Below are positions 56,821-64,000 of a DNA stretch of 64,000 nucleotides, one piece after another (position 1 is the first letter of the stretch; each line of letters begins with the position of its first letter). The position numbers were made by a program, and so were the translations under genes. A model generated the notes under the pieces. The model searched no databases. It was not told the origin of the DNA and saw only the letters and a list, made by a program, of their open reading frames with translations. This DNA comes from Arthrobacter sp. OV608 (lineage in GTDB: Bacteria; Actinomycetota; Actinomycetes; Actinomycetales; Micrococcaceae): contig FOEZ01000004.1 in assembly GCA_900110595.1 (NCBI GenBank), forward strand, positions 62,001-126,000, read 5' to 3'.

Positions 56821-56874
56821 GGCCCTGGACCGCTCAAACGTTGCTGGCCGGCAACGCTTATGCGGCCCAGGGCC
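56821..56874. terminator. Two-level stem between convergent tetR and bkdC
   Basis: GGCCCTGG (56821-56828) pairs with CCAGGGCC (56867-56874) and encloses CGTTGC (56839-56844) paired with GCAACG (56851-56856). It lies between the tetR stop (56763) and the bkdC stop (56896) and could end both transcripts. Confidence 0.6.
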
Positions 56875-56895
56875 GCGATTCCGTCTGTAAGCCCC

Positions 56896-58383
56896 CTACA
56901 CCAGGGTGAGGACCATTCCCGGGTCGGCCAGGATGGCACCGACATCGGCCAGGAAGCGCGAGCCCTGCTCCCCGTCCACCAGGCGGTGGTCGAAGGACAG
57001 GCTCAGCGTGAGGACCTGGCGCAGGGCCACTTGCCCCTGGTACTCCCATGGCGTGTTCCGCACGGCTCCGAGGGCGAGGATGGCTGCCTCCCCCGGGTTC
57101 AGGATGGGTGTGCCGGCGTCGATCCCGAAAACGCCGATGTTGGTGATGGAGATGGTTCCGCCGGACAGGTCCGCCGGTGTGGTTTTACCGGCCCGCGCGG
57201 TTTCCGTCAGTTCGTTGAGCGCGTCCGCCAACTGAAGGAGTGACAGCGAATGCGCGTCCTTGATGTTGGGAACGGTCAGTCCCCGCGGCGTGGCGGCTGC
57301 GATGCCGAGGTTCACGTAGTTGAAGGTCACGATCTCCTGGTTCGCCTCGTCCCACCGCGCATTGAGCGCCGGGTTTCGCCGCAGGGCTATGAGAACGGCC
57401 TTCGCTGCGAGGGTGAGCGGCGTCAGTTTGTGGCCGGTGAACTCGCGGCTGCCCTTGAGCCTGGCCAGCAACTCCATGGCGGGAGTGACGTCCACGGTCA
57501 GGAACTCCGTGACATGCGGCGCCGTGAAAGCGCTCTGCACCATAGCGGCTGCCGTGAACTTCCGTACCCCCTTAATGGGTGTCCGCGTTTCCCGCTCCCC
57601 GTGGGACACGGCGGCTTCCGGGGCAGCCCGCACCGGTTCGCGGGAGCCGGCGTTTGCCGATTGCTCCTCCGTAAAATGCTGCACGTCCTCGCGGGTGATG
57701 AGCCCCTGTGGTCCCGTTCCGGGAACAACTTGCAGGTCCACACCAAGGTCGCGGGCCAACTTCCGCACCGGCGGTGTGGAACGCGGCCGGGTATCGGCAT
57801 GCCCGGTTTCGATAGGCCCGGTTTCGACAGGCTCAACCATCGAAGACTTGCTTTCAGCAGGCTCAGCCACCGAAGACTCGGTTTTTGCAAGCCCAGTTTT
57901 GACAGGCTCAACAACCGGAGACTTGGTTCCTGCAGGCTCGACTACCTGGGCCAGGTTGCGCGGCCGACGTACCGGCCGGCCGGAGCTTTCGACGACGGCC
58001 CCGTACCCCACCAGGTTCGGTTCCCTTTTGGCCGTTGCCGGCTCCTGCTCCGGATCCGGCTTCTGCCCTGCAGGGGACAACGCGGGGGACGATGCGGGGG
58101 TGACGGGCGCTGAGGAGGAGGTCCCGGCGTCGTCCGCCACTTCAAACGACACGATGGGCTTGCCCACCTCCACGATGGTGCCGGGCTGCTCGTGCAGTTC
58201 CTTGATGACGCCGGCAAAAGGGGACGGAAGCTCCACCACGGCCTTGGCAGTTTCCACCTCGGCGATGACCTGATTCAGGCTCACGGTATCCCCCACGCCG
58301 ACTTTCCAGCTGAGGATTTCCGATTCGGTAAGTCCCTCGCCCAGGTCCGGGAGCCGGAATTCCTTGATCATGATGCCGCTCAT
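56896..58383 (-). CDS. bkdC: Branched-chain 2-oxoacid dehydrogenase E2 (dihydrolipoyl acyltransferase)
   Basis: Has 495 residues. A lipoyl domain at about 5-80 carries the lipoyl lysine in VETAKAVVELP. A long linker follows (about 80-200), with PVETG/PAESK-type repeats. The peripheral subunit-binding domain is near 205-240 (RKLARDLGVDLQVVPGTGP). The catalytic acyltransferase domain has SFDHRLVDGEQG near the C-terminus. The ATG overlaps the E1 beta stop as ATGA. No E3 is encoded here, so the shared lipoamide dehydrogenase must come from elsewhere. Confidence 0.94.
   Translation of the reverse strand: MSGIMIKEFRLPDLGEGLTESEILSWKVGVGDTVSLNQVIAEVETAKAVVELPSPFAGVIKELHEQPGTIVEVGKPIVSFEVADDAGTSSSAPVTPASSPALSPAGQKPDPEQEPATAKREPNLVGYGAVVESSGRPVRRPRNLAQVVEPAGTKSPVVEPVKTGLAKTESSVAEPAESKSSMVEPVETGPIETGHADTRPRSTPPVRKLARDLGVDLQVVPGTGPQGLITREDVQHFTEEQSANAGSREPVRAAPEAAVSHGERETRTPIKGVRKFTAAAMVQSAFTAPHVTEFLTVDVTPAMELLARLKGSREFTGHKLTPLTLAAKAVLIALRRNPALNARWDEANQEIVTFNYVNLGIAAATPRGLTVPNIKDAHSLSLLQLADALNELTETARAGKTTPADLSGGTISITNIGVFGIDAGTPILNPGEAAILALGAVRNTPWEYQGQVALRQVLTLSLSFDHRLVDGEQGSRFLADVGAILADPGMVLTLV
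57804..57946 (-). repeat. Dispersed-type repeats inside the E2 linker
   Basis: GGTTTCGACAGGCTCAACCA (57820-57839) is followed by related copies near 57850, 57880 (shortened), 57896 and 57924, with a partial copy at 57804. Full units are close to 30 nt and include CGAAGACTT-like ends. On the coding strand they read as TGGTTGAGCCTGTCGAAACC and encode MVEPVET-like peptides in the flexible linker. Confidence 0.8.
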
Positions 58384-59390
58384 CCTTCCAGCCCGCTGAG
58401 GGAATTCGGCCGGCCCAGGGCACGGTCCACCCCATCGAGGATCCGGTCCAGGCCCGGCAGGTGGTGCATTTCCAGCTTGGAGTACGGGTACGGGATGTCG
58501 AAGCCGGTGACCCGCACCGGCGCCGCTTCCAGGTAGTAGAAGCAGCGTTCGGTGATGCTGGCTGCCACCTCCGCACCGAGGCCGCCCGACTGGCCGGCTT
58601 CATGCGTCACCACCAGGCGGCCGGTCTTGCGGACCGAGGCAACAACGGTGCCGTAGTCCACCGGGGCCAGCGAGCGCAGGTCGATGACCTCGATGGAAAT
58701 CCCTTCATCGGCAGCGGCCACAGCGGCGTCACGGGCGGTCTTGACCAGCGGGCCGTAGGCCACCAAGGTAACGTCGGTGCCGTCGGTGACAACCCGGGCC
58801 TGGTCCATCGGCACGGCTGCCCGCGGATCAAGGGCCTCGTCCACCTCACCCTTATCGTGGTAGCGGCGCTTGGGCTCGAAGTACAGCACGGGGTCGTCGC
58901 AGGAGATGGCCTGCTGGATCACTGTGTGGGCGTCCTGCGGGTTGGACACGGTCACCACTCGCAGCCCGGACGTGTGGGTGAAGTACGCTTCCGGCGACTC
59001 GGAGTGGTGCTCCGGGGAGCCGATGCCGCCGCCGAACGGAACCCTGATGGTGATGGGCATCTTGACGGCGCCCCGGGTGCGGTAGTGCAGCTTGGCCACC
59101 TGGCTGACGATCTGGTCAAACGCAGGGTAGATAAAGCCATCGAACTGGATCTCCACTACGGGACGGTAGCCGCGGTAGGCCAGCCCCACGGCCGTCCCCA
59201 CAATGGCCGATTCAGCCAGGGGGGTGTCCACAACACGGTGCGTGCCGAAATCCTTCTGCAGCCCGTCGGTGACCCTGAACACACCGCCCAGTGCGCCGAT
59301 GTCCTCGCCGAGGAGGACCACTTTGGGATCGTTTTCCAAAGACTTGCGCAGGCCGGCGTTAATGGCGCGGGCAAAGGTCATCTGGGTCAT
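58380..59390 (-). CDS. bkdB: Branched-chain 2-oxoacid dehydrogenase E1 beta
   Basis: Has 336 residues. Transketolase-like pyrimidine-binding domain (GEDIGALGGVFRVTDGLQ, FGTHRVVDTPLAESAIVG, EIQFDGFIYPAFDQIVSQ) and transketolase C domain (EVIDLRSLAPVDYGTV, VTHEAGQSGGLGAEVAA). Its ATG shares one base with the E1 alpha stop, so E1 alpha and beta are coupled. Forms the thiamine-diphosphate decarboxylase heterotetramer with BkdA. Confidence 0.94.
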   Translation of the reverse strand: MTQMTFARAINAGLRKSLENDPKVVLLGEDIGALGGVFRVTDGLQKDFGTHRVVDTPLAESAIVGTAVGLAYRGYRPVVEIQFDGFIYPAFDQIVSQVAKLHYRTRGAVKMPITIRVPFGGGIGSPEHHSESPEAYFTHTSGLRVVTVSNPQDAHTVIQQAISCDDPVLYFEPKRRYHDKGEVDEALDPRAAVPMDQARVVTDGTDVTLVAYGPLVKTARDAAVAAADEGISIEVIDLRSLAPVDYGTVVASVRKTGRLVVTHEAGQSGGLGAEVAASITERCFYYLEAAPVRVTGFDIPYPYSKLEMHHLPGLDRILDGVDRALGRPNSLSGLEG

Positions 59391-60583
59391 CAGCGTGCAC
59401 CTTCTTCTGACACGGCTTCAGCGGGATCACCGAAAGAAGCCAGGTAACGGGCGTAATGGTCCTGCTGCCGGTCCAGCCAGGAGTTGGGCGTGCTGTACAC
59501 GTGCTTGAAAACGTCCAGCGGCTGCGGGTCCGGCATGGTGGTGCAGCCCGTGCGCATTTCCCGGGCCACGGCGTCGGCCTTGTCCCGGACCTGCTGCTGC
59601 AGTTCTGCCGTGAGCAGGCCTTTGCGGTCCAGGAGCGCCGCAACCCGGCTGATCGGATCCTTTGCCGCCCAATCCTCCAGTTCGTTCGCATCGCGGTAGC
59701 GGGTGGGGTCGTCCGCTGTGGTGTGCGGACCCATCCGGTAGCTGACTGCCTCGATGAAGGTGGGACCGCCGCCGCGCCGGGCGCGGTCCAGCGCAACCCT
59801 GGTAGCGGCCATCACGGCCAGGACGTCGTTGCCGTCCACCCGGAGGCTGGGGATGCCGAAGCCTGCGGCCCTGTCCGCCAGCTGGATGTGCGACTGTAGC
59901 CGGACCGGTTCGGAAATGGCCCAGTGATTGTTCGTGCAGAAAAACACCACCGGCACCTGGAAGCTCGCGGCAAAAACCATCGCCTCGTTGACGTCGCCTT
60001 CACTGGTGGCACCGTCGCCGAAGTAGGTGACGGCGGCTGAATCCGCGCCATCGTTCTGGATTCCCATGGCATAGCCGGTGGCGTGGAGGGTCTGGGCACC
60101 GATGATGATCTGCGGCGTGGCCATGTTGATGGAGTACGGATCCCAGCCGGAGGAGGCGTTTCCGCGCCACACCCTCACGATGTCAGTGAGGTCTACGCCA
60201 CGGCAGTAGGCAACGCCGTTTTCACGGTAGCTGGAGAACACAAAATCGTCCTCACGAAGGGCCCGTCCGGAGCCGATCTGAGCGGCTTCCTGGCCCAGCA
60301 GCGGGGGCCACAAGGCAAGCTCACCCTGCCGCTGCAGGGCTGTGGCTTCGACGTCGATGCGACGGATGACGCTCATGTCCTCGAATAGCGAGCACAAGTG
60401 GTCGTCGGTGATGTCCTGCAACCAGGGATCGAATTCCGGGTGGCTGACCCGTTCCCCGGAAGGGGTGATCAGCTGGACGAGTCCGCCTGCCCGCCCGGAG
60501 GCTTCAGCGGGACCGCCCGCGCCGGTGAAATCAGCAGCGATGGGGGCACTTGCGCTGCGTTGGCCCATTCCGTCTGTAGACAC
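59390..60583 (-). CDS. bkdA: Branched-chain 2-oxoacid dehydrogenase E1 alpha
   Basis: Up to 397 residues from GTG 60583; ATG 60568 is an alternative start. The thiamine diphosphate motif starts at GDGATSEGDVNEAMVF and closes at NNHWAIS. YRMGPHTTADDPTRYR is the phosphorylation-loop region found in E1 alpha. The first 50 residues are an Ala/Gly-rich extension. First gene of the bkdABC operon, divergent from the Lrp regulator. Supplies isovaleryl-CoA (from leucine), plus isobutyryl- and 2-methylbutyryl-CoA, to the neighbouring acyl-CoA cluster. Confidence 0.94.
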   Translation of the reverse strand: MSTDGMGQRSASAPIAADFTGAGGPAEASGRAGGLVQLITPSGERVSHPEFDPWLQDITDDHLCSLFEDMSVIRRIDVEATALQRQGELALWPPLLGQEAAQIGSGRALREDDFVFSSYRENGVAYCRGVDLTDIVRVWRGNASSGWDPYSINMATPQIIIGAQTLHATGYAMGIQNDGADSAAVTYFGDGATSEGDVNEAMVFAASFQVPVVFFCTNNHWAISEPVRLQSHIQLADRAAGFGIPSLRVDGNDVLAVMAATRVALDRARRGGGPTFIEAVSYRMGPHTTADDPTRYRDANELEDWAAKDPISRVAALLDRKGLLTAELQQQVRDKADAVAREMRTGCTTMPDPQPLDVFKHVYSTPNSWLDRQQDHYARYLASFGDPAEAVSEEGAR

Positions 60584-60691
60584 GATAGCCGCAACCTCTC
60601 ACGTCGTTGACCTGCGGATTCGATGGACTTGTGGTCCCGCCGCCGCCGGCCTTCCGGGCGCCGTTGCCCCGGATAACTGTGACCCTACTCA

Positions 60692-60740
60692 CAATGCTCA
60701 TTGGGTACAACCACCGCGGGCGTCGCTGAGCAGAATGCTC
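60692..60740. promoter_or_regulatory. Palindromes in the bkdA/lrp divergent region
   Basis: CAATG-CT-CATTG (60692-60703) and GAGCA-GAA-TGCTC (60728-60740) are short perfect inverted repeats in the 194-bp gap between bkdA and the Lrp gene. They share the core AATGCTC. Lrp/AsnC sites are weakly defined, so this is a candidate operator only. Confidence 0.45.
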
Positions 60741-60777
60741 TGTCTGGACGCTAGGGACGGTGCTAACGTTGCGCATT

Positions 60778-61251
60778 ATGCAAGCTTTGGATGGCACTGA
60801 TACCCGCCTGCTCTCGGCCCTGGCCCAGGACCCGCGACGGACGGTTGTGGCCCTTGCCCAAAAACTGGGACTGTCCAGGAACACGGTGCAGGCCCGGATG
60901 GCCCAGCTGGAGAAAAAGCACGTGTTCCTCTCCTTCGAACGCCGTATCAACCCCGCGTCCCTGGGCTACCCGCTGATGGCGTTCATTTCCGTCCACGTCC
61001 AGCAGCAAAAGCTGGCGCAGCTGGCGAAGGACCTGGCCGACGTGCCGGAAATCCTGGAAGGCTACGGACTCACAGGCTCCGCCGACCTGCTGCTTCGTGT
61101 GGTGGCCCTGGACGCGGAGGACCTTTTCAGGATTAACGGAAAGATCCTCGCCTGCGACGGCGTGGACCGCACGGACACGGCCCTGGCCATGGGGGAACTC
61201 ATCCCGTTCCGGGTCCAGCCCCTGCTCGAGCGGGGTTCGCAGGGCGCTTAG
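60778..61251 (+). CDS. Lrp/AsnC family transcriptional regulator
   Basis: Has 157 residues from ATG 60778 (MQALDGTDTRLLSALAQDP). Helix-turn-helix DPRRTVVALAQKLGLSRNTVQARMAQLE, and a RAM ligand-binding domain (FISVHVQQQKLAQLAKDLADVPEILEGYGLTGSADLLLRVVA in outline). Divergent from bkdABC, like BkdR-type regulators that sense branched-chain amino acids. Control of bkdABC is inferred from position. Confidence 0.9.
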   Translation: MQALDGTDTRLLSALAQDPRRTVVALAQKLGLSRNTVQARMAQLEKKHVFLSFERRINPASLGYPLMAFISVHVQQQKLAQLAKDLADVPEILEGYGLTGSADLLLRVVALDAEDLFRINGKILACDGVDRTDTALAMGELIPFRVQPLLERGSQGA

Positions 61252-61460
61252 CAGCCCACCCGCTGTTGCCGAAGCAGGCTCCTGCCGCCAGGGATGGGCA
61301 GGGACGGGCGTCCGGCACGCACTCACGTCGGCTAGGGATGCCCCGCCATAAAGTACGACGCCACGCCCGCCCGCTATAGGCTGTTGCGAGTTATCCACGG
61401 GTGCCGTTAAGTGGCCCCGCGACCAGGCGATGTTTTGCACCCCGCCGGAAAGGCCTTATC

Positions 61461-62102
61461 TTGGGCAATCCTCAGGAACCGTACCAGCCGGGAGAACCCG
61501 GGTTCGCGCCGCAGCAGCAGCCTGTACCCGCACAGCAGTCGCCGGTGCGCAGCGGACAGGCCTACGGGGCCCCCGCCAGTGCTGACGGGGCCCCCGCCGG
61601 TGCTTACCGCAATTCCGCCGCCGGATACCCTGAAGCCACTCCGTTCGGCCTGCCGGGCCAGCTGCCTCCGGCCAAGGGCAGGCGGAGGCTCTGGATCATC
61701 CTCGCCAGCATCGGTGGCGTCCTGCTGCTCGTGATCCTTGGGATCGTCATCCTGGTGAATGTGGTGGGCAGCGCCACCAACCACGCACGGGGCCTGGCCG
61801 ACGGTTTCACCAAACTCGTCATCGAAGGCGAAAACTCCAAAGCCTATGACGACTACCTCGACCCCGCCCTGCAGGAACAGCTGTCCAAGGAAGCCTTCAT
61901 CACCGGCGTCGAAAGCCTGGACATGGACGGCTCCTGCAAGCCGTCCTACAACGACCTCAAGGTCAGCACCGAGAACGGTATCAAGGCCGCGGACGTGGCC
62001 GGCGTCATCACCTGCGACGGCAAGGAAGTGGATCTTGCCTACCGGTTCGAAGGCACGGACCAGCTGAAGATGACCAACATCAAACTCCGGCCCAAGGCCT
62101 AG
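61461..62102 (+). CDS. Membrane-anchored DUF4878-like protein
   Basis: About 213 residues if read from TTG 61461 (GGAAAGG seven bases upstream); the frame is open from 61401 as well. N-terminal 70 residues are Pro/Gln/Gly/Ala-rich (PYQPGEPGFAPQQQ). A basic patch (KGRRR) and one transmembrane helix (LWIILASIGGVLLLVILGIVILVNVV) come next, written here in outline. The 110-residue extracellular domain (GLADGFTKLVIEGENSKAYDDYLDPALQEQLSKEAF) is like DUF4878 or similar NTF2-type domains. Typical of actinobacterial surface proteins of unknown role. Confidence 0.75.
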   Translation: MGNPQEPYQPGEPGFAPQQQPVPAQQSPVRSGQAYGAPASADGAPAGAYRNSAAGYPEATPFGLPGQLPPAKGRRRLWIILASIGGVLLLVILGIVILVNVVGSATNHARGLADGFTKLVIEGENSKAYDDYLDPALQEQLSKEAFITGVESLDMDGSCKPSYNDLKVSTENGIKAADVAGVITCDGKEVDLAYRFEGTDQLKMTNIKLRPKA

Positions 62103-62143
62103 CCCCCGCCAGGACCAGGAACACAAAAGAGCCTTCGCGCCCA

Positions 62144-63208
62144 TGAACTGGTCCCCAGAAGTTGGACTGGCTAACTAAATCCTAAGCCGCGAGGGCCTGG
62201 GCACGGTATTGCACCGGGCTCAGGCCCTCAAGCTTTGTTGAGACCCTTTCGCAGTTGTACCAGCGGATGTACTCGTGCAGCGCCGCTTCCAGTGCTTCAA
62301 CATTGAGGAACCGGACGCGGTAGAAGAGTTCTTCCTTGAGGTGCCCGAAGAAGTTCTCCATCACGGCGTTGTCGTAGCAGTTGCCCTTGCGGGACATCGA
62401 CTGGACCGCGCCTGCATCCTTTAGGAGATTGCGCCACGAGACGTGCTGATACTGGAATCCTGGTCTGAATGCACGAGCGGTTTTTGGCTGCCGTCGAGCA
62501 ATGCCAGCGCAGCACGGAGCGAACTGTTGGTCAGTTCCAGGTTTGGCGATATGCCGACGGAGTAGGCGATGATTTGCCGGTCGACGAGGTCCATGACCGG
62601 TGAGAGGTAGAGCTTTCGCTCACCGACGCTGAATTCCGTCACGTCAGTGATCGACTTACGGTTTGGGGCGGTGGCGGCGAACTCACGGTCCAGCACGTTC
62701 GGGGCAATTCTGCCCTGGTCTCCTTTGTAGGAGTTGTAGCGCTTCTTCCGCCTGACCTGGCCTTACAGAACAGCTCAAGGACACCCATCAGCTTCAGCAC
62801 GGTTTTCTTAGCAACCTTCCACCCCTTCTTGAGCAGTTCGCTGTGCACGCGGCGGTGCCCGTACCGGCCATGACTCTTCTTGAAGATATCCAGGACGGAG
62901 GACTTGAGTTCTTCTTGCGGATCAGGGGCCTCAAGCCGGGCCTGGTGATAGAAGAACGTGGAGCGGGCAAGACCCGACACCTGAAGCGGAACAGAAAGAG
63001 GGAAATCAGCCTTGAGGGCGATGAGAGCCTGAATCTTCACCGACGCTTCTATGTCTGGCAAGCGGGTGAAACGGGTGCGGGCGCGGACCAAGTTGTTGCT
63101 GAGGGCGGCTTTGGTGACCCGCCAGCTTCCCCTCTCCCCTCCGTTGTTTTGGCTGCTGGCGAAGCTTGCGGAGCTGTTGCCGACGGAGGCCTGTCTGCCC
63201 TTGGGCAA
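62144..63208 (-). mobile_element. Degenerate IS3-family (IS150-like) insertion remnant
   Basis: Leftward transposase sequence spans about 62182-63208. A plausible terminal repeat TGAACTGGTCCCCAGAAGTTGG starts at 62144 on the left side, shown by position; the right terminus and the orfA helix-turn-helix part are not found. IS3 elements normally carry both. The element inserted downstream of the DUF4878-like gene, 41 bp past its stop. Loss of the right end, together with frameshifts in orfB, makes it immobile on its own. Confidence 0.8.
62182..63208 (-). pseudogene. IS3-family transposase OrfB, two frameshifts
   Basis: Three fragments in different frames make one OrfB. Part 1 (from 63208 to about 62760) contains SGLARSTFFYHQARL and KKSHGRYGHRRVHSELLKKGWKV. 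A 5-nt excess near 62755 (TGTAAGGCCAGGTCAGGCGG) shifts to part 2 (RYNSYKGDQGRIAPNVLDREF, TDVTEFSVGERKLYLSPVMDL). A one-base loss near 62462 shifts to part 3 (SMSRKGNCYDNAVMENFFGHLKEE, ending YRAQALAA). The DDE catalytic residues are present across the fragments, but no single frame encodes them. These are not the OrfA/OrfB programmed frameshift, which lies upstream of this point. Confidence 0.88.
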
Positions 63209-63230
63209 GGGCCGGGAAATTCCCAGAGGA

Positions 63231-63824
63231 AATCAGCGATGAATTAGGAGCGCCGCTGGTCCATTTCCTGTCACGCAGGCCTCGACGGAGGAGGGGCTAG
63301 ACCGGCGGGAGCGGACACGTACAATCCGAAGGAATCTCAATGATGTTGTCAACGGATTCCTGCACCGGAGGCCTTCAACGCATCCATGCTTCCGGTCGCC
63401 ACGGCTCTGAATGCCCACTCATCCGGAAGCACTTCACGGCGCTCAGTCCTACCCACAATGATTCTCCAATCACCCCGCTGGCTACATCCCTCCTACACAA
63501 ACAATCTGACACCCCCTTTTTGGCTGCTGACACCCCCGCGCGTAGCTGTGCCCGACGGAGCCGGGGCAACCCGAAGGGCAAGCAGCCGATGGGTTGTGGG
63601 AGGAGATAAGCGCAGCGCCGACACAAGGCATCCGCTGCGCGGCCGTCCGCAGGACGGTTGAGCCGGTGGAGCGGGCACGTACGATCCAACGGACAGCAGC
63701 AAAAAGAAAGAAACAGGCTTGTGCTGTCCGAGCGCAGCGAGGCCCATATCGGCCCCGAGGCAGGGGTCTGCCAAGCCAGCCCCGGTGGCCCGGAGCATTC
63801 CTCGTCAGCGGCCAGCTGCCGCGT
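63231..63824. other. Gene-poor 590-bp region with a diverged direct repeat
   Basis: No supported gene. CCGGCGGGAGCGGACACGTA (about 63302) recurs as CCGGTGGAGCGGGCACGTA (about 63664), both followed by a CAATCC/CGATCC-type tail, over about 31 nt. A hairpin CCGTCC-GCA-GGACGG lies at 63643-63657, directly before the second copy. An A-rich run AAAAAGAAAGAAA lies near 63701. Possible old insertion debris or regulatory DNA. Confidence 0.5.
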
Positions 63825-64000
63825 TTACCCCACCAGAGCGCCAGGTCGCCCGCCGGTTGTCCGGCGGGAACGTGCCGTGAGGGTGTGGATGAGCAGGGCG
63901 ATGAACACCGCCGCGCAGAGGAGTGCTCCGATTGCGAGCGTGGTGCTGATTCCGGCACCGGTGGGGTGCAGGTCCGGTGCCATGTCCGCGGCGAGCACCG
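63825..64000 (-). CDS. C-terminal 58 residues of a membrane protein, cut by window edge
   Basis: Reading leftward from 63998, the frame VLAADMAPDLHPTG is followed by a hydrophobic helix (ISTTLAIGALLCAAVFIALLIHTLTA in outline) and a basic end ARSRRTTGGRPGALVG, stop at 63825-63827. The start is outside the window. This is a single visible helix with a cytoplasm-type positive tail; the family cannot be named. A CCCGCCGG/CCGGCGGG hairpin (63849-63868) lies inside the frame near its end. Confidence 0.5.
   Translation of the reverse strand, partial: VLAADMAPDLHPTGAGISTTLAIGALLCAAVFIALLIHTLTARSRRTTGGRPGALVG

Noticed and set aside
61391..61399. DnaA-box-like TTATCCACG
   Set aside because: A single box without a cluster, AT-rich unwinding region or dnaA/dnaN neighbours is expected by chance.
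62421..62780. Programmed -1 frameshift of an IS3 transposase
   Set aside because: The breaks are within orfB at non-slippery sequence, with an extra 5 nt and a missing base, and orfA is absent; this is decay.
63482..63958. 158-residue minus-strand frame at the right end
   Set aside because: Cys/Ser/Arg/Pro-rich with no family resemblance, and it overlaps the more plausible helix-containing frame ending at 63825 in another phase.

Overview
The window is a high-GC actinobacterial chromosome segment. Gene order (dapB, M16 peptidase, pnp, rpsO, ribF, truB, rbfA, infB, ylxR, nusA, rimP, proS, then GNAT, ispG, M50 protease, dxr) matches the conserved actinobacterial housekeeping neighbourhood. The DUF222-HNH gene, long Gly/Pro/Ala-rich IF-2 N-terminus and frequent GTG/TTG starts fit Micrococcaceae, most likely Arthrobacter or Pseudarthrobacter. 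That assignment is an inference from content; no rRNA gene is present.

Layout: (1) 1-6721: 5' part of dapB, then a molybdenum-cofactor cluster. moaE, mogA, moaC, moeA and a sulfite-oxidase-fold enzyme run leftward with overlapping ends; moaA-moaD run rightward from the opposite side of a short divergent promoter region. (2) 6722-9830: a DUF222/HNH gene with a threefold repeated leader, a small DUF1579-like gene and a 19-bp tandem repeat. (3) 9859-36284: the core translation, RNA-processing and lysine block (M16, pnp, rpsO, ribF, truB, rbfA, infB, ylxR, nusA, rimP, proS), interrupted by accessory genes: kynA-kynU, two small membrane proteins, an aminotransferase, thioredoxin, guanine deaminase, a secreted ScyD-like protein, DUF4439, VIT transporter, aminoglycoside-type kinase, PLP decarboxylase and TauE-type permease.

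(4) 36285-38971: an ABC exporter pair plus its own TetR gene, with a 10+2+10 bp palindrome in the promoter. (5) 38995-46266: lipoprotein, GNAT, ispG, YciI, a SatD-plus-membrane-protein pair, M50 protease and dxr, all leftward. The SatD promoter carries a perfect 24-bp palindrome, and the satD tail is a 15-bp minisatellite in which one base change made a stop codon. (6) 46375-60583: lipase maturation factor, then a leucine/branched-chain acyl-CoA cluster: CitE-like lyase, MaoC hydratase, SCOT A/B, acyl-CoA dehydrogenase, biotin-dependent carboxylase alpha/beta, a divergent TetR with two operator-like copies, and bkdABC with a divergent Lrp. This has the same gene set as the Mycobacterium tuberculosis Rv2495c-Rv2506 region, in which CitE and MaoC replace the usual HMG-CoA lyase and crotonase. 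(7) 61461-64000: a membrane-anchored DUF4878-like protein, a frameshifted IS3-family remnant, a gene-poor stretch with a diverged direct repeat, and the C-terminus of a membrane protein.

A pattern that crosses gene boundaries is the number of short tandem repeats with periods divisible by three (15, 18 and 30 bp) at protein tails, N-termini and linkers. The E2 linker repeats resemble a dispersed element.
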